Origin: Gp1-AA133 sp964641665
GTDB taxonomy: Bacteria; Acidobacteriota; Terriglobia; Terriglobales; Acidobacteriaceae
Direction: 5' to 3'
Length of the DNA: 64,000 nt
Assembly: GCA_964641665.1 (NCBI GenBank)
Contig: CAZXKO010000080.1
Span: 1-64,000, forward strand
Shown: piece by piece, positions 31,698-40,139 of the stretch
Layout of the letters: every line of letters starts with the position of its first letter
Numbering within the stretch: the stretch's first letter is position 1
The notes under the pieces: model-generated
The model's input: the letters and a program-made list of their open reading frames with translations, nothing else
Database searches by the model: none
Told to the model about the DNA's origin: nothing
Translations under genes and position numbers: made by a program

Positions 31698-32147
31698 CTA
31701 GAAGGTCTTCGCCGAATCCAGCAGGATCGTTACCGGGCCGTCATTGACCAGCTCCACCTCCATCATTTCCTGGAAACGTCCGGTCTCGCAGCGCAGGCCA
31801 GCCGCCCGGATTCGTTCGACGAAGTATTCGTAGAGCTCGCGCGCTTTCTGCGGCGGCGCTGCGCCGTCGAACGACGGGCGCTTGCCTCGGCGGACATCGC
31901 CATAGAGCGTGAACTGCGACACTACCAGCACAGCGCCCCCAATCTCGCCCACGGCCCGGTTCATCTTGCCCTCGGCGTCCTCGAAAATGCGCAGCCCGAT
32001 GGTCTTGTCGGCGAGATAGGCAGCGTCAGCTTCGGTGTCTTCGTGGCCTACGCCCAGCAAGACGAGTAGGCCGTGGTCGATTTCGCCCGTCACCTCTCCT
32101 CGAACCGTCACTTTCGCCCGGCTCACCCGCTGAATCACGGCGCGCAT
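31698..32147 (-). CDS. dtd: D-aminoacyl-tRNA deacylase
   Basis: Removes mischarged D-amino acids (and Gly from tRNA-Ala). MRAVIQRVSRAKVTV is the family start, SQFTLYGD holds the catalytic-site Thr, and NDGPVTILLDS contains the cross-subunit Gly-cisPro motif. 149 residues is typical. ATG 32147 marks the conserved start, although the frame is open to 32255. It is a stand-alone gene divergent from acpP. Confidence 0.95.
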   Translation of the reverse strand: MRAVIQRVSRAKVTVRGEVTGEIDHGLLVLLGVGHEDTEADAAYLADKTIGLRIFEDAEGKMNRAVGEIGGAVLVVSQFTLYGDVRRGKRPSFDGAAPPQKARELYEYFVERIRAAGLRCETGRFQEMMEVELVNDGPVTILLDSAKTF

Positions 32148-32310
32148 GGCCAACGAGTGTCCAGCTTTGCCGCGCAGGTTGCAAGCGTGCTTATCCGGGT
32201 TCCCGCGTTGACCCCTTTCCGCGCGAGCGGTTAGGATGCTGAAGGACTCCAGCAAGGGCCGAGGAACAAGCCGTACCTGTTAAGCGGACACCGAAAGCCG
32301 CCCGCTTCCT

Positions 32311-32340
32311 TTACACCTGTTCACGGGGACCATTACACTA
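32311..32340 (+). promoter_or_regulatory. Candidate sigma70 promoter of the acpP-fabF operon
   Basis: TTTACA (32311-32316), 18 bases, TACACT (32335-32340). It lies 41 bases before acpP, whose ribosome site GGAGGT is strong. Confidence 0.45.
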
Positions 32341-32381
32341 ACCGTTCCTCTCTTCCAACATTTTCCGGAGGTGGTATTTCT

Positions 32382-32627
32382 ATGGCGTCGATCGATGAGA
32401 AGGTGAAGCAGATTGTAGTAGAGCAGTTGGGCGTGGACGAAGGCGAAGTCACCCCCAAGGCTTCATTTGTGGACGACCTAGGCGCGGACTCGCTCGACCA
32501 GGTCGAGTTGGTGATGGCGTTCGAAGAAGGCTTCGATCTGGAAATTCCCGACGAGGCTGCCGAGAAGATCCGCACCGTGCAGGACGCTATCGACTACATC
32601 GAAAAGCATGCCAAGGTCAGCAAGTAG
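32382..32627 (+). CDS. acpP: Acyl carrier protein (first copy)
   Basis: Carries growing acyl chains on 4'-phosphopantetheine in fatty-acid synthesis. Ser37 in GADSLDQVELVM is the attachment site; the acidic four-helix composition and YIEKHAKVSK end are typical. 81 residues. It differs from the second copy mainly in helix II (FEEGFDLEIPDEAAEK against FEEAFDIEIPDEDAEK) and near residue 25. Strong GGAGGT upstream. First of three cotranscribed genes. Confidence 0.96.
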   Translation: MASIDEKVKQIVVEQLGVDEGEVTPKASFVDDLGADSLDQVELVMAFEEGFDLEIPDEAAEKIRTVQDAIDYIEKHAKVSK

Positions 32628-32672
32628 GACATTCGGACCAGGACCGCGCACCGCGGCCGGCAAGGAGAACTA

Positions 32673-32918
32673 ATGGCAGCCGTTGACGAGAAGGTAAAAC
32701 AGATCATCGTCGAGCAACTGGGAGTCGATGAGGGCGAAGTCACCACCAATGCGTCGTTCGTGGACGACCTAGGCGCCGACTCGCTCGATACCGTCGAACT
32801 GGTCATGGCGTTCGAGGAAGCGTTCGACATCGAAATCCCCGACGAGGACGCGGAAAAAATCCGCACCGTGCAGGATGCCATCGACTACATCGGCAAGCAC
32901 TCGAAAGGCGGGAAGTAG
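32673..32918 (+). CDS. acpP: Acyl carrier protein (second, tandem copy)
   Basis: Also 81 residues, with Ser37 in GADSLDTVELVM. Its sequence is closer to canonical bacterial AcpP (AFDIEIPDEDAEKI) than the first copy. Its TAG is two bases before the fabF start codon, so translation of fabF is probably coupled. The duplication supplies two nearly identical carriers within one operon; whether they serve different synthases cannot be told. Confidence 0.96.
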   Translation: MAAVDEKVKQIIVEQLGVDEGEVTTNASFVDDLGADSLDTVELVMAFEEAFDIEIPDEDAEKIRTVQDAIDYIGKHSKGGK

Positions 32919-32920
32919 GT

Positions 32921-34156
32921 TTGGCGAGGCGGGTCGTAGTTACCGGCATCGGCCTCATCTGCGGCGTCGGAAACACCACGGATGAAGTCTGGAAGAATCT
33001 GCTGGCGGGCAAGAGCGGCGTGGGCCGCATCACGCAATTCGACGCTTCCCAGCATGCCTGCCAGATCGCGGCCGAGGTCAAGAACTTCGATCCCCTGAAT
33101 TTCGTCGAGAAGAAAGAAGTCAAGAAGATGGGCCGCTTCATCTACTTCGCCCTGGCGGCGTCGGACGAAGCGATGAAAATGAGCGGTTTGCAGGTGACCC
33201 CCGAGACAGCCGAGCGGGTCGGCGTCCACATCGGCTCGGGCATCGGCGGATTCGACGTCATCGAGCGCGAACATCGCGCCCTGCTGGAAGGCGGCCCCCG
33301 CAAGATCTCCCCCTTCTTCATTCCCGCGGCCATCGTGAACCTGGCCGCCGGGCATGTCTCCATGCGCTTCGGAGCCAAGGGGCCCAACGAGGCCACGGCC
33401 ACCGCCTGCACCACCAGTGCACATTCGATTGGCGACTCGATGCGTATCATCCAGCACGGCGACGCCGACGTGATGATCGCCGGCGGGGCCGAAGCGGCCA
33501 TCACGCCCATGGGAGTTGGCGGTTTCGCGGCCATGCGCGCGCTGTCCACCCGCAATGACGAACCCGAGAAGGCCAGCCGTCCCTGGGACGCTGCGCGCGA
33601 CGGCTTCGTCATCGGCGAAGGGGCCGGCATCCTGATCCTGGAAGAACTCGAGTTTGCCCAGCGCCGCAACGCGCCGATTCTCGCCGAGCTTGTAGGCTAT
33701 GGCATGAGCGGCGACGCCTACCACATCACCCAGCCCGCACCGGAGCATGAAGGCGGCTTCCGCGTCATGAAGAACGCACTACGCGACGCCAAGGTTAGCC
33801 CAGCCGACATCGGCTATGTCAACGCCCACGGTACCTCGACACCGATTGGCGACGTGCTTGAGGCTCATGCCATCCGCAATTTCTTCAGCGAGCGCAAAGT
33901 GCCGGTGAGTTCCACCAAGTCGATGACTGGCCACCTGTTGGGTGGCGCCGGCGGCCTGGAAGCCGGTGTTTCAGTGCTGGCGCTGCGCGATCAGATCCTG
34001 CCGCCAACCATCAACCTGGAGAATCAGGACCCGGACACGAAAGAGATGGATTTCGTCCCCAACCGGGCGCGTAAAGCGAGCCTCGACTACGCCCTCTCGA
34101 ACTCCTTTGGCTTTGGCGGCACTAACGGCGCCATCGTGTTCAAGCGCTGGTCGTAG
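32921..34156 (+). CDS. fabF: 3-oxoacyl-[acyl-carrier-protein] synthase II
   Basis: Condensing enzyme elongating acyl-ACP with malonyl-ACP. The thiolase-fold catalytic residues are Cys163 (ATACTTSAHS), His303 (NAHGTSTPIGD) and His338 with Lys333 (TKSMTGHLLGGAGG), matching FabF numbering closely. 411 residues. The start is TTG 32921, which gives MARRVVVTGIG, and it sits two bases after the acpP stop. Operon with the two acpP genes. Confidence 0.96.
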   Translation: MARRVVVTGIGLICGVGNTTDEVWKNLLAGKSGVGRITQFDASQHACQIAAEVKNFDPLNFVEKKEVKKMGRFIYFALAASDEAMKMSGLQVTPETAERVGVHIGSGIGGFDVIEREHRALLEGGPRKISPFFIPAAIVNLAAGHVSMRFGAKGPNEATATACTTSAHSIGDSMRIIQHGDADVMIAGGAEAAITPMGVGGFAAMRALSTRNDEPEKASRPWDAARDGFVIGEGAGILILEELEFAQRRNAPILAELVGYGMSGDAYHITQPAPEHEGGFRVMKNALRDAKVSPADIGYVNAHGTSTPIGDVLEAHAIRNFFSERKVPVSSTKSMTGHLLGGAGGLEAGVSVLALRDQILPPTINLENQDPDTKEMDFVPNRARKASLDYALSNSFGFGGTNGAIVFKRWS

Positions 34157-34514
34157 CTTTCACCTATCATCCCGAGTGCAGCGGCGCGAGCCGAACGCCG
34201 TCGAGAGCCTGCCCTGAGCGTAGTCGAAGGGATCTTGTGTGTTTCGTATCCTCTCCTTGAACCGCTTGCCGAATTCAGGGATTCATGGCCTCCCCAAGTG
34301 CACCAGAAGCCTTTAACCGCGGAGGGCGCCAAGATCTCGCAGAGATCGCAGAGAAGACGCTGCCTTCCCGTCGAAATTTGCAAGGGCCCGAAGTAACCCG
34401 TCAGTCCACCCCGCGTAATGGCACTTTTGTACCCGGAATTGGCCCGAAGGAACCTTTGCCAAAGCCGTTCTTGCGGGCCAGAATAGGTTTTCCAGAGGTT
34501 TCGGCCCCACAGCT
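34157..34514. other. 358-bp intergenic gap after fabF
   Basis: Holds an inverted family A repeat (34166-34240), a GATCTC-GCA-GAGATC hairpin (34333-34347) within CGCAGAG-type word-repeats, and otherwise no coding-like frame. The promoter of the PilZ gene should lie in 34380-34514 but I see no clear boxes. Confidence 0.45.
34166..34240 (-). repeat. Dispersed intergenic repeat, family A (copy 7, composite)
   Basis: On the minus strand AAGATCCCTTCGACTACGC, TCAGGGCAGGCTCTCGACGG, CGTTCGGCTCGCGCC...CTCGGGATGAT. The unit carries an extra CAGGGCAGGCT block also seen at about 15290. Confidence 0.75.
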
Positions 34515-35225
34515 ATGGACAACGCCCTCGGCACCGCCTTGGCCCCCATCCCCCAGACCAAGAAGGCTGCGGCACGGATTGCCTTGGTCGATCTCAAGGA
34601 CACCACCAAGACCGTTCTGGTCGACTGTTTCAAACAGTTCGGTATACAAACCGTCCTGATGCCGGGGAACGCGGCCGAGCGCCTGAAAAAGGAAAAATTC
34701 GAGGCTTGCGTGGTAAGACTTGGCCCGGGCGCGCAGGCCGTGATGGAAGCGATTCGGACCTCATCCTCCAACAGCCGCATGGTGATCTACGGCCTTGGCG
34801 GCAGCGCGCAGGAAGCCATGCGCTACTCCAAGTACGGCATCAACGCGATTTTCCAGGAGCCCGTCGAGCGCTCGGCGGCCCTCAAGCTGGTTCGTGCCAC
34901 ACACCTGCTGGTGCTTCACGAGTTCCGCCGTTACGTGCGCATTCCGGTGATGACGGAAGTCGCGGTGCATGTCGGAGACAGCAGAAAAATCACCGCCACC
35001 AGCATCGAAGTGAGCTCGGGAGGCATGTCGATCAAGACCGCCGAAGAAATAGGCTCTGGCCAGAGCGTCGAAGTATCGTTCGCGCTGCTCACCCTGCCCC
35101 GCATCTGGATTCGCGGGAATGTGAGCTGGAAGAAGCCCAAGCATTCCTTTGGCGTCCGCTTCGACGCCACCGACGAACGCCGCCGCAAACTCAAAAACTG
35201 GATCGACGCCTACCTGGAAGGGTAG
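34515..35225 (+). CDS. PilZ domain protein with N-terminal receiver-like domain
   Basis: 236 residues. The N-terminal part (about 20-125) has the alternating alpha/beta pattern of a degenerate response-regulator receiver (ARIALVDLKDTTKTVLVDCFKQFGIQTVLM...AVMEAIRTSSSNSRMVIYGL) without a clear phospho-Asp. The C-terminal PilZ domain (about 138-232) has the c-di-GMP motif RRYVR and the second motif EVSSGGM. It is thus a probable c-di-GMP effector, fitting the GGDEF cyclase elsewhere in the window. Confidence 0.87.
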   Translation: MDNALGTALAPIPQTKKAAARIALVDLKDTTKTVLVDCFKQFGIQTVLMPGNAAERLKKEKFEACVVRLGPGAQAVMEAIRTSSSNSRMVIYGLGGSAQEAMRYSKYGINAIFQEPVERSAALKLVRATHLLVLHEFRRYVRIPVMTEVAVHVGDSRKITATSIEVSSGGMSIKTAEEIGSGQSVEVSFALLTLPRIWIRGNVSWKKPKHSFGVRFDATDERRRKLKNWIDAYLEG

Positions 35226-35262
35226 CAGCCGTCAGCTATCAGTTGTCGGCTTTCAGCCCTTC
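35226..35262. repeat. Word-repeat fragment (GTCAGCTATCAG type)
   Basis: CAGCCGTCAGCTATCAGTTG followed by TCGGCTTTCAGC directly after the PilZ stop codon. A short member of the word-repeat class. Confidence 0.45.
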
Positions 35263-35333
35263 CGAATCCTTTGCTGCTGCGAGCCGGACAGTCCATTGAG
35301 AGTCAAGAACGGTCCTCCCTTTACAATGTCGAC

Positions 35334-36104
35334 GTGAGTGCCAGCCCCACCCGAGCTACTGCTGACCCCGTTGGCGACCGCCCTCCCTTCACCCGCTGGC
35401 AGGATCTCCTCCTGAGCCTCATCTCCTGGGCCACCACCATTGCCGTCCGACTCATCGGCCCAACCATGCGTTTTTCCGTTTCCTGCGAGCCAAACTCCCC
35501 TGTCAGCCTCGAGCAGCGGCCGTTCGTGTACTCGTTCTGGCACCAGTGCACGTTCGCCGCGACTTACCTGTGGCGCGATCTCGACATCCGCGTGATGAGT
35601 AGCACCAGTTTCGACGGAGAGTTCACCGCCCGCATGATCCGCCGCTTCGGCTTTCTTCCCGTCCGCGGCTCCAGCAGTCGGGGCGCGGTGCGCGGCCTGC
35701 TGGGAATGCGCAAGCACATAGAAGCGGGATGGACCGTCGCGTTCACCATCGACGGCCCGCGTGGCCCGCGCTTCGTCACCAAGCCCGGCCCGGTGTTGTT
35801 AGCGCGCGCCTCGAGAGTCCCCATGGCTGTCTTTCACATCGCCATCGATCGCGCCTGGGTCCTGAACACCTGGGATCGCCTGCTGGTCCCCAAACCCTTT
35901 TCTCGGGCCCTGATGCGAGTCGGCACCCTGATCCCCGTGCCCGAAGACGTCGGATCTGAAGATCTCGAGCACTACAACGCCCTACTGCAATCCTCACTCG
36001 ACCGCGTCAAGGCGTTCGCCGAAGCCAACGTCGACAAAGTGGGTACAGCTGGATTCCCGTTTTTTCGCCGTCACGCGCTCGGAGGCACATTCTCGAGTGG
36101 TTGA
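35334..36104 (+). CDS. DUF374 lysophospholipid acyltransferase-like protein
   Basis: Membrane-associated acyltransferase, possibly of the lipid A or phospholipid type. FVYSFWHQCTFAATY is the catalytic-His region (His in the FWHQ context), followed by SSTSFDGEFTARMIRRFGF and FTIDGPRGPRFVTKPGPVLLA, all DUF374 signatures. GTG 35334 (SASPTRATAD) is the likely start; the frame is also open from TTG 35271. 256 residues. It may act with envelope lipid assembly; the neighbours do not help. Confidence 0.85.
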   Translation: MSASPTRATADPVGDRPPFTRWQDLLLSLISWATTIAVRLIGPTMRFSVSCEPNSPVSLEQRPFVYSFWHQCTFAATYLWRDLDIRVMSSTSFDGEFTARMIRRFGFLPVRGSSSRGAVRGLLGMRKHIEAGWTVAFTIDGPRGPRFVTKPGPVLLARASRVPMAVFHIAIDRAWVLNTWDRLLVPKPFSRALMRVGTLIPVPEDVGSEDLEHYNALLQSSLDRVKAFAEANVDKVGTAGFPFFRRHALGGTFSSG

Positions 36105-36133
36105 TTCCGGGGTGCTGAGTGGACGGTGGAATA

Positions 36134-36585
36134 TTAGCGGCCCAGGATTGTGCGCACCTGCTCGATGTGGTCCATATCATGGAGTGCCATGTGGCGACAT
36201 AACGCTTGCACGGTCAGCTTGGCGCGTTCCGCAGGTTGGTTTCACGCAAGAGGCGGAACATTTCCAGCGCTTCCTGGGGATTCCATGACGCATAGTCCCC
36301 GAGACGTGCCCACATTTCCTGATCGAAGCCGAGCAATTCTGGAGCGTCGTGCTCGAGTATCTGACGGTAGCGCCAAGTGCTGCGCAGTTCGTCCGCGGCC
36401 ATATGAGCCAAGATCTCCGTCACCGACCACTTGTTGGGCGCGGGCTTGAGGCTGAGCTGGGTTTCTCCGACACCGTCGACTAATCGCGCTAACGTATGCG
36501 ACGTCTGGCTTTGCATTGCGACTGGATCTTTGCCTTCGACATACGCCCCAAGTCGAGCTTTGTACTGTTCGGCAGCTTCGACCAT
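36134..36585 (-). pseudogene. DinB-family protein, frameshifted by an internal deletion
   Basis: From ATG 36585 the frame encodes a normal DinB N-terminal half (SLKPAPNKWSVTEILAHMAADELRS, EMWARLGDYASWNPQEALEMFRLLRETNLRN) but hits a TGA at 36214. The missing C-terminal motif is found in another frame just downstream: KLTVQALCRHMALHDMDHIE then QVRTILGR and a stop at 36134. About 20-30 residues that family members have between the two parts are absent, so a deletion that is not a multiple of three joined them. Two of the metal-site His residues (HDMDH) are therefore lost from the product. Confidence 0.75.
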
Positions 36586-36883
36586 GTTCCCTCCGTCCCA
36601 GCGCGCCAAAATCCCATTCTAGATTTTACAGCGAGCAGCACGGAACGCTGGCTGACTGTCGCAAACGGGCGCAGGTGTTGAAGAACCTTCTTTGGTGGTC
36701 ATGGATGCACTAAAGGTCCTGGACCAAAGTGCTCCCCCGGGAGGCAATCAGGGCCTCCGAATTAAGCCGGACAGTTTTATGCTCGTATCCATCACAGGCT
36801 CTTTCTGGGTGCTGTGTAGAGTGTCTGCCTACAAGGGCGGAGTGGCGCCGGCACAAAAAAGAGATGCAATCGGAGATGAAACC

Positions 36884-37054
36884 ATGACCAAGAAGCAGAG
36901 CACAGGACTCATCTTCATGCTCGGTTCGGCGGCAGCGGCGATCCAGTTGACCATCTTCAGTCCGGTACTGAGGGGATGGTTTTACAGTATCTGCCTTGGA
37001 ATTCTGATCGTTGTTTTCGCCGGCGGAGCGGACCTGTTCCGGGGAAATGAGTGA
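36884..37054 (+). CDS. Small membrane protein, hypothetical
   Basis: 56 residues: MTKKQSTGLIFMLGSAAAA, then IQLTIFSPVLRGWFYSICLG and a second hydrophobic run ILIVVFAGGADLF. It starts at ATG 36884 after GGAGAT. The frame continues upstream to 36692, but that part lacks character. Two short helices; no motif. The 190-bp gap that follows, to 37244, shows nothing I can name. Confidence 0.5.
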   Translation: MTKKQSTGLIFMLGSAAAAIQLTIFSPVLRGWFYSICLGILIVVFAGGADLFRGNE

Positions 37055-37244
37055 GCTGCGTGATGGAGTAGCTGCCGGCAACAGGCTGCTCCGCGGATGC
37101 GATCGCGACCTCACTAGCGGATCGATACCGACCAAACGAGCCAATCCCGCGTATACCAACAGATCTTCAACGCCGTCCCAGATTCATAGTGCCCTTCTGT
37201 GCCGCCGCGCGACACTGGTGATCGAGCCAGTTGGAGAACGTGAC

Positions 37245-38588
37245 TTACCAGTATTTCTTCACGGCTCGCAGCCCTACGTACACCAGCGGTCCGGCCGCCA
37301 GGGCCAGCGGACCCCAGACTAGCCCGTAAAGGTTCACGCCTCCGTTACCGGTGTTCCCGAACAAGCTGCCCGCGAGCGCGACCGCGCTCATCGCGATTAC
37401 GGCAACCACTGCGGTGATGAGCCCGAGCTGGCCGCCGGGGATTACGAAGGAGCGGGGCAGATCGGGGCGCTTGCGGCGCAGTTGCCAGGCGGCCAGAACC
37501 GTAAGCACAGTGGTCGCGACCCGCAGCCAGCTGTAGATGGTGATCAGCTGCACCAGGGAGTGCAGGGCGAGCAGGGCGTAAATCACGCCGGAAACGATGA
37601 TGGCGATCCAGGGTGTGCCGTAGCGGCGGTGCTTGCCGGTGAAAACCGAAGGCAGGTAGCCGTCCTCAGCCATAGCGAACGGCATGCGGGTCGAGGTGAG
37701 GACGGTGGCGTTCAGCAGCGAGAGGTTGGTGACCATGGCGGCGAGCGTCATCCAGGAGCCGAACCACGGTCCGCCGATGAGCTGGGCGGCGTCGGAGAAG
37801 TAGCGGGTATGCCAGCTCTGCCAGTTACCGAGCGCCGCGAGCGAGGCCAGAGTCGGCAGAAAGAGAACAGCCATCGACAACGGCACCACGATCGCGAGGG
37901 CGAGTGGATAGGTGCGACTGGGGTTCTCCACCTCTTCGGCCACGGTGGAACATTGCTCGTAGCCAGAGTAAAGCCAGAGTCCGAGGGAGAGGCCGATGCC
38001 GAAGACGCTAAACAGCGGTTGGTGCGGCGGAGTCAGGGGAACGAACGGGTTGTGGTGCCATTTCGAGAGACCCATGACGACCAGCACCAGCACGGGGAGG
38101 AGAATGAAGAACTCAAGGGCGGTGGCAAATTTTCCTACTGCTTCGATGCCGCGCACGTTAATCCACGTGATCAAGACCACGACCAGGAGGGAGACGGCAT
38201 AGTGTCTCCAGCCAGCGAGTTGAGGGATGTAGAAGCTGAGGTAGTCGGAAACCTGTACGGCGTAGGCGGCGCCCAGCAAAAACGACGCGCACCAGTTCCA
38301 CCAGCCCGCGAGGAATCCCCAGACATCCCCGAAGGCCGCGCGCGACCAGCGATAGAATCCGCCCTCCACCGGCATCGCCGAAGTGAGTTCGGCAGAAACA
38401 AGGGAGACGGGGATCGACCAGAAAAATGGAATGACCAGCAGGTAAATCAGCGTCAGGCCCGGGCCTGAGGTGGTGACCATGTCTTCCAGGCCGAAGGGAC
38501 CACCGGTGCAGTAGGAGAACATGACCCAGACGAAGTAAAAGAGACCTGCTTTGCGGATGGCGGATTTGGTGGTGGTGGAAGTGGCCAC
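37245..38588 (-). CDS. APC-superfamily amino acid permease
   Basis: 447-residue transporter with about 12 hydrophobic segments. The conserved APC start is FYFVWVMFSYCTGGPFGLEDMVTTSGPGLTLIYL (TM1 with the unwound GG), and VEGGFYRWSRAAFGDVWGFLAGWWNW and SLGLWLYSGYEQCSTVAEEVENPSR match the amino acid/polyamine antiporter family. The substrate is not readable from sequence. It stands alone, with no lyase or decarboxylase partner that would mark an acid-resistance antiporter. Confidence 0.92.
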   Translation of the reverse strand: MATSTTTKSAIRKAGLFYFVWVMFSYCTGGPFGLEDMVTTSGPGLTLIYLLVIPFFWSIPVSLVSAELTSAMPVEGGFYRWSRAAFGDVWGFLAGWWNWCASFLLGAAYAVQVSDYLSFYIPQLAGWRHYAVSLLVVVLITWINVRGIEAVGKFATALEFFILLPVLVLVVMGLSKWHHNPFVPLTPPHQPLFSVFGIGLSLGLWLYSGYEQCSTVAEEVENPSRTYPLALAIVVPLSMAVLFLPTLASLAALGNWQSWHTRYFSDAAQLIGGPWFGSWMTLAAMVTNLSLLNATVLTSTRMPFAMAEDGYLPSVFTGKHRRYGTPWIAIIVSGVIYALLALHSLVQLITIYSWLRVATTVLTVLAAWQLRRKRPDLPRSFVIPGGQLGLITAVVAVIAMSAVALAGSLFGNTGNGGVNLYGLVWGPLALAAGPLVYVGLRAVKKYW

Positions 38589-38707
38589 GGGGCTCGGGTT
38601 GATTGCGAGGGAGGATTATACGGGGAGGGCAAGATCTTCGCTGCTCGACGAGGCTCTTGGCCAGTTGTGAAAAGGTGACAGGGGCCGGTGATGCTACATG
38701 CAAACAC

Positions 38708-38758
38708 GGGGTCCCTCAACTGCGTTCGGCTTGTGCCTGACTACGCTCGCGATGACAG
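38708..38758 (+). repeat. Dispersed intergenic repeat, family A (copy 8)
   Basis: GGGGTCCCTCAACTGCG, TTCGGCTTGTGCCTGAC, TACGCTCGCGATGACAG, with AAACAC just upstream; between the permease and the SRPBCC gene. Confidence 0.8.
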
Positions 38759-38792
38759 GCCAAAAAGCGCGATGGAAATTAAACTGGAGCGG

Positions 38793-39236
38793 CTAGGAGG
38801 CCGGCTGTTTCTGGTGCCAGCGGGCCAGCATGGAATCGAGGGCGTCGCGGGTAACGAATGTCAGCGCGTCGGAGACGCCCTGCCGAGACAGAACGGGGGA
38901 TTGTCCGACGAAATCCATGGTCATGGTCACTCGGGTCATGCCGTTGGGGATGGGGGCGAAGGTCACGATCTGATCAGCCGTGACCCCCAGACCGTGGTTG
39001 ATGATGGAGACACGTTTCGCAGGATCGACGAACGTGACCACCGAGGAGACGACAGCCGCGACCGGTTTGACCATCACGTAGCGCAGACGGCTGCCGAGCT
39101 GCCAGGGTGGGCCTTCCGTCCAGGAGGCGTCGGAATAGATGCCGCGATGCAGCAGGCGGCTCAGGTCGCAGAAGGCGTCCCAGAGCTGCTCGGGAGCAGT
39201 GGGGGCGGTGACTGAGTACTCCACGCGCGGAAGCAT
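38793..39236 (-). CDS. SRPBCC (START-like) family protein
   Basis: 147 residues. MLPRVEYSVTAPTAPEQLWDAFCDLSRLLHRGIYSDASW is the usual opening of SRPBCC/polyketide-cyclase-like folds, with GSRLRYVMVKPVAAVVSSVVTFVDPAKRVSI and a long C-terminal helix. The fold binds a hydrophobic ligand in a central cavity; no catalytic role can be assigned. ATG 39236 was chosen over 39317, since the extra residues are Pro-rich and atypical. Confidence 0.8.
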   Translation of the reverse strand: MLPRVEYSVTAPTAPEQLWDAFCDLSRLLHRGIYSDASWTEGPPWQLGSRLRYVMVKPVAAVVSSVVTFVDPAKRVSIINHGLGVTADQIVTFAPIPNGMTRVTMTMDFVGQSPVLSRQGVSDALTFVTRDALDSMLARWHQKQPAS

Positions 39237-39318
39237 GCGGACAACCTCCGGACACGGTGAAGGTTCACTCTGAGCGACGTGCGGACGCTTTGGACCGCCC
39301 GGAACGGTCACTGTCAAA

Positions 39319-39825
39319 TTACGCTGCCAGGATGCCGGTCAATGCGCCTTCGAGTTCGAGGAGCTTGCGTTTGATATCCAGCCCACCGCCGTAGCCGCAC
39401 AGCGTTCCGTCGGAGGCGACGACGCGGTGGCAGGGCACAACGATTGCGATCGGATTCCGGTTATTGGCCATGCCGACGGCACGAAAGGCGTGCGGCTGGC
39501 CAACCGTGCGGGCGATGTCGGCGTAGCTGCGGGTTTCGCCGTAAGGAATCCGGAGCAGGGCATGCCAGCATTTCTGCTGGAAGGGAGTGCCGCGAAGATC
39601 GAGCGGAAAAGTGAACTCCCTTCTCTTGCCTGCGAAGTATTCGGTGAGTTCCCGTGCGTACGGCTTGGCCTTCTTGTCGGAGGGGTCCCAGCGGACGCCC
39701 TTGTCCTTGAGAACCGGACGAGCTTGACCACGATCGAATTCAAGAGCCACGAGTCCCTTCTCGGAGACACCGAGAAGCAACGGCCCGGCGAGGGAGTCGT
39801 ACCGCGAGTAGTAGCAGGTTTCCAC
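39319..39825 (-). CDS. ogt: Methylated-DNA--protein-cysteine methyltransferase
   Basis: Suicide repair enzyme for O6-alkylguanine. The acceptor is Cys132 in PIAIVVPCHRVVASDG, with the Asn hinge in VGMANNRNP and the RSYADIARTVGQPHAFRAVG helix-turn-helix upstream. GTG 39825 gives a 168-residue protein matching family length; the open frame continues to 40143 but that part is repeat-derived. No Ada-type regulator domain is present. Confidence 0.93.
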   Translation of the reverse strand: METCYYSRYDSLAGPLLLGVSEKGLVALEFDRGQARPVLKDKGVRWDPSDKKAKPYARELTEYFAGKRREFTFPLDLRGTPFQQKCWHALLRIPYGETRSYADIARTVGQPHAFRAVGMANNRNPIAIVVPCHRVVASDGTLCGYGGGLDIKRKLLELEGALTGILAA

Positions 39826-39974
39826 CGAACGCCCCTTTGGGGAGGGATGTGGGGACGATTGTACTCCGCTCGGCAAGAGGAAGCTGTCTGTGAAGCGGGG
39901 GAGTGGTGTTAATTGATGCTTACGAGCGGAGGGAGGGAGCACCCCAGGTCGCGCGATTGTGGAGCTAACGACGG

Positions 39975-40031
39975 GAACGCAAGGTCCCTCGACTACGTTC
40001 GGCTGCCGCCTCACTTCGCTCGGGATGACAG
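39975..40031 (+). repeat. Dispersed intergenic repeat, family A (copy 9)
   Basis: GGAACGCAAGGTCCCTCGAC, TACGTTCGGCTGCCGCC, TCACTTCGCTCGGGATGACAG, between the MGMT and OmpA-like genes. Confidence 0.85.
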
Positions 40032-40068
40032 GTGTTGAGGGAGACTGTTGGAGAGTGTTGACCAAAAG

Positions 40069-40098
40069 CAAAAAGCCTCTCGCTTGCGCAAGAGGCTC
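40069..40098 (-). terminator. Rho-independent terminator of the OmpA-like gene
   Basis: On the minus strand AGCCTCT-TGCGCAAGCG-AGAGGCT followed by TTTTGCTTTT. A second hairpin, GCGGGACTGAGTCCCGC (40112-40128), lies nearer the stop. Confidence 0.8.
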
Positions 40099-40139
40099 TT
40101 GGGGGAATAGGCGGGACTGAGTCCCGCTGGGTTGAAGTG

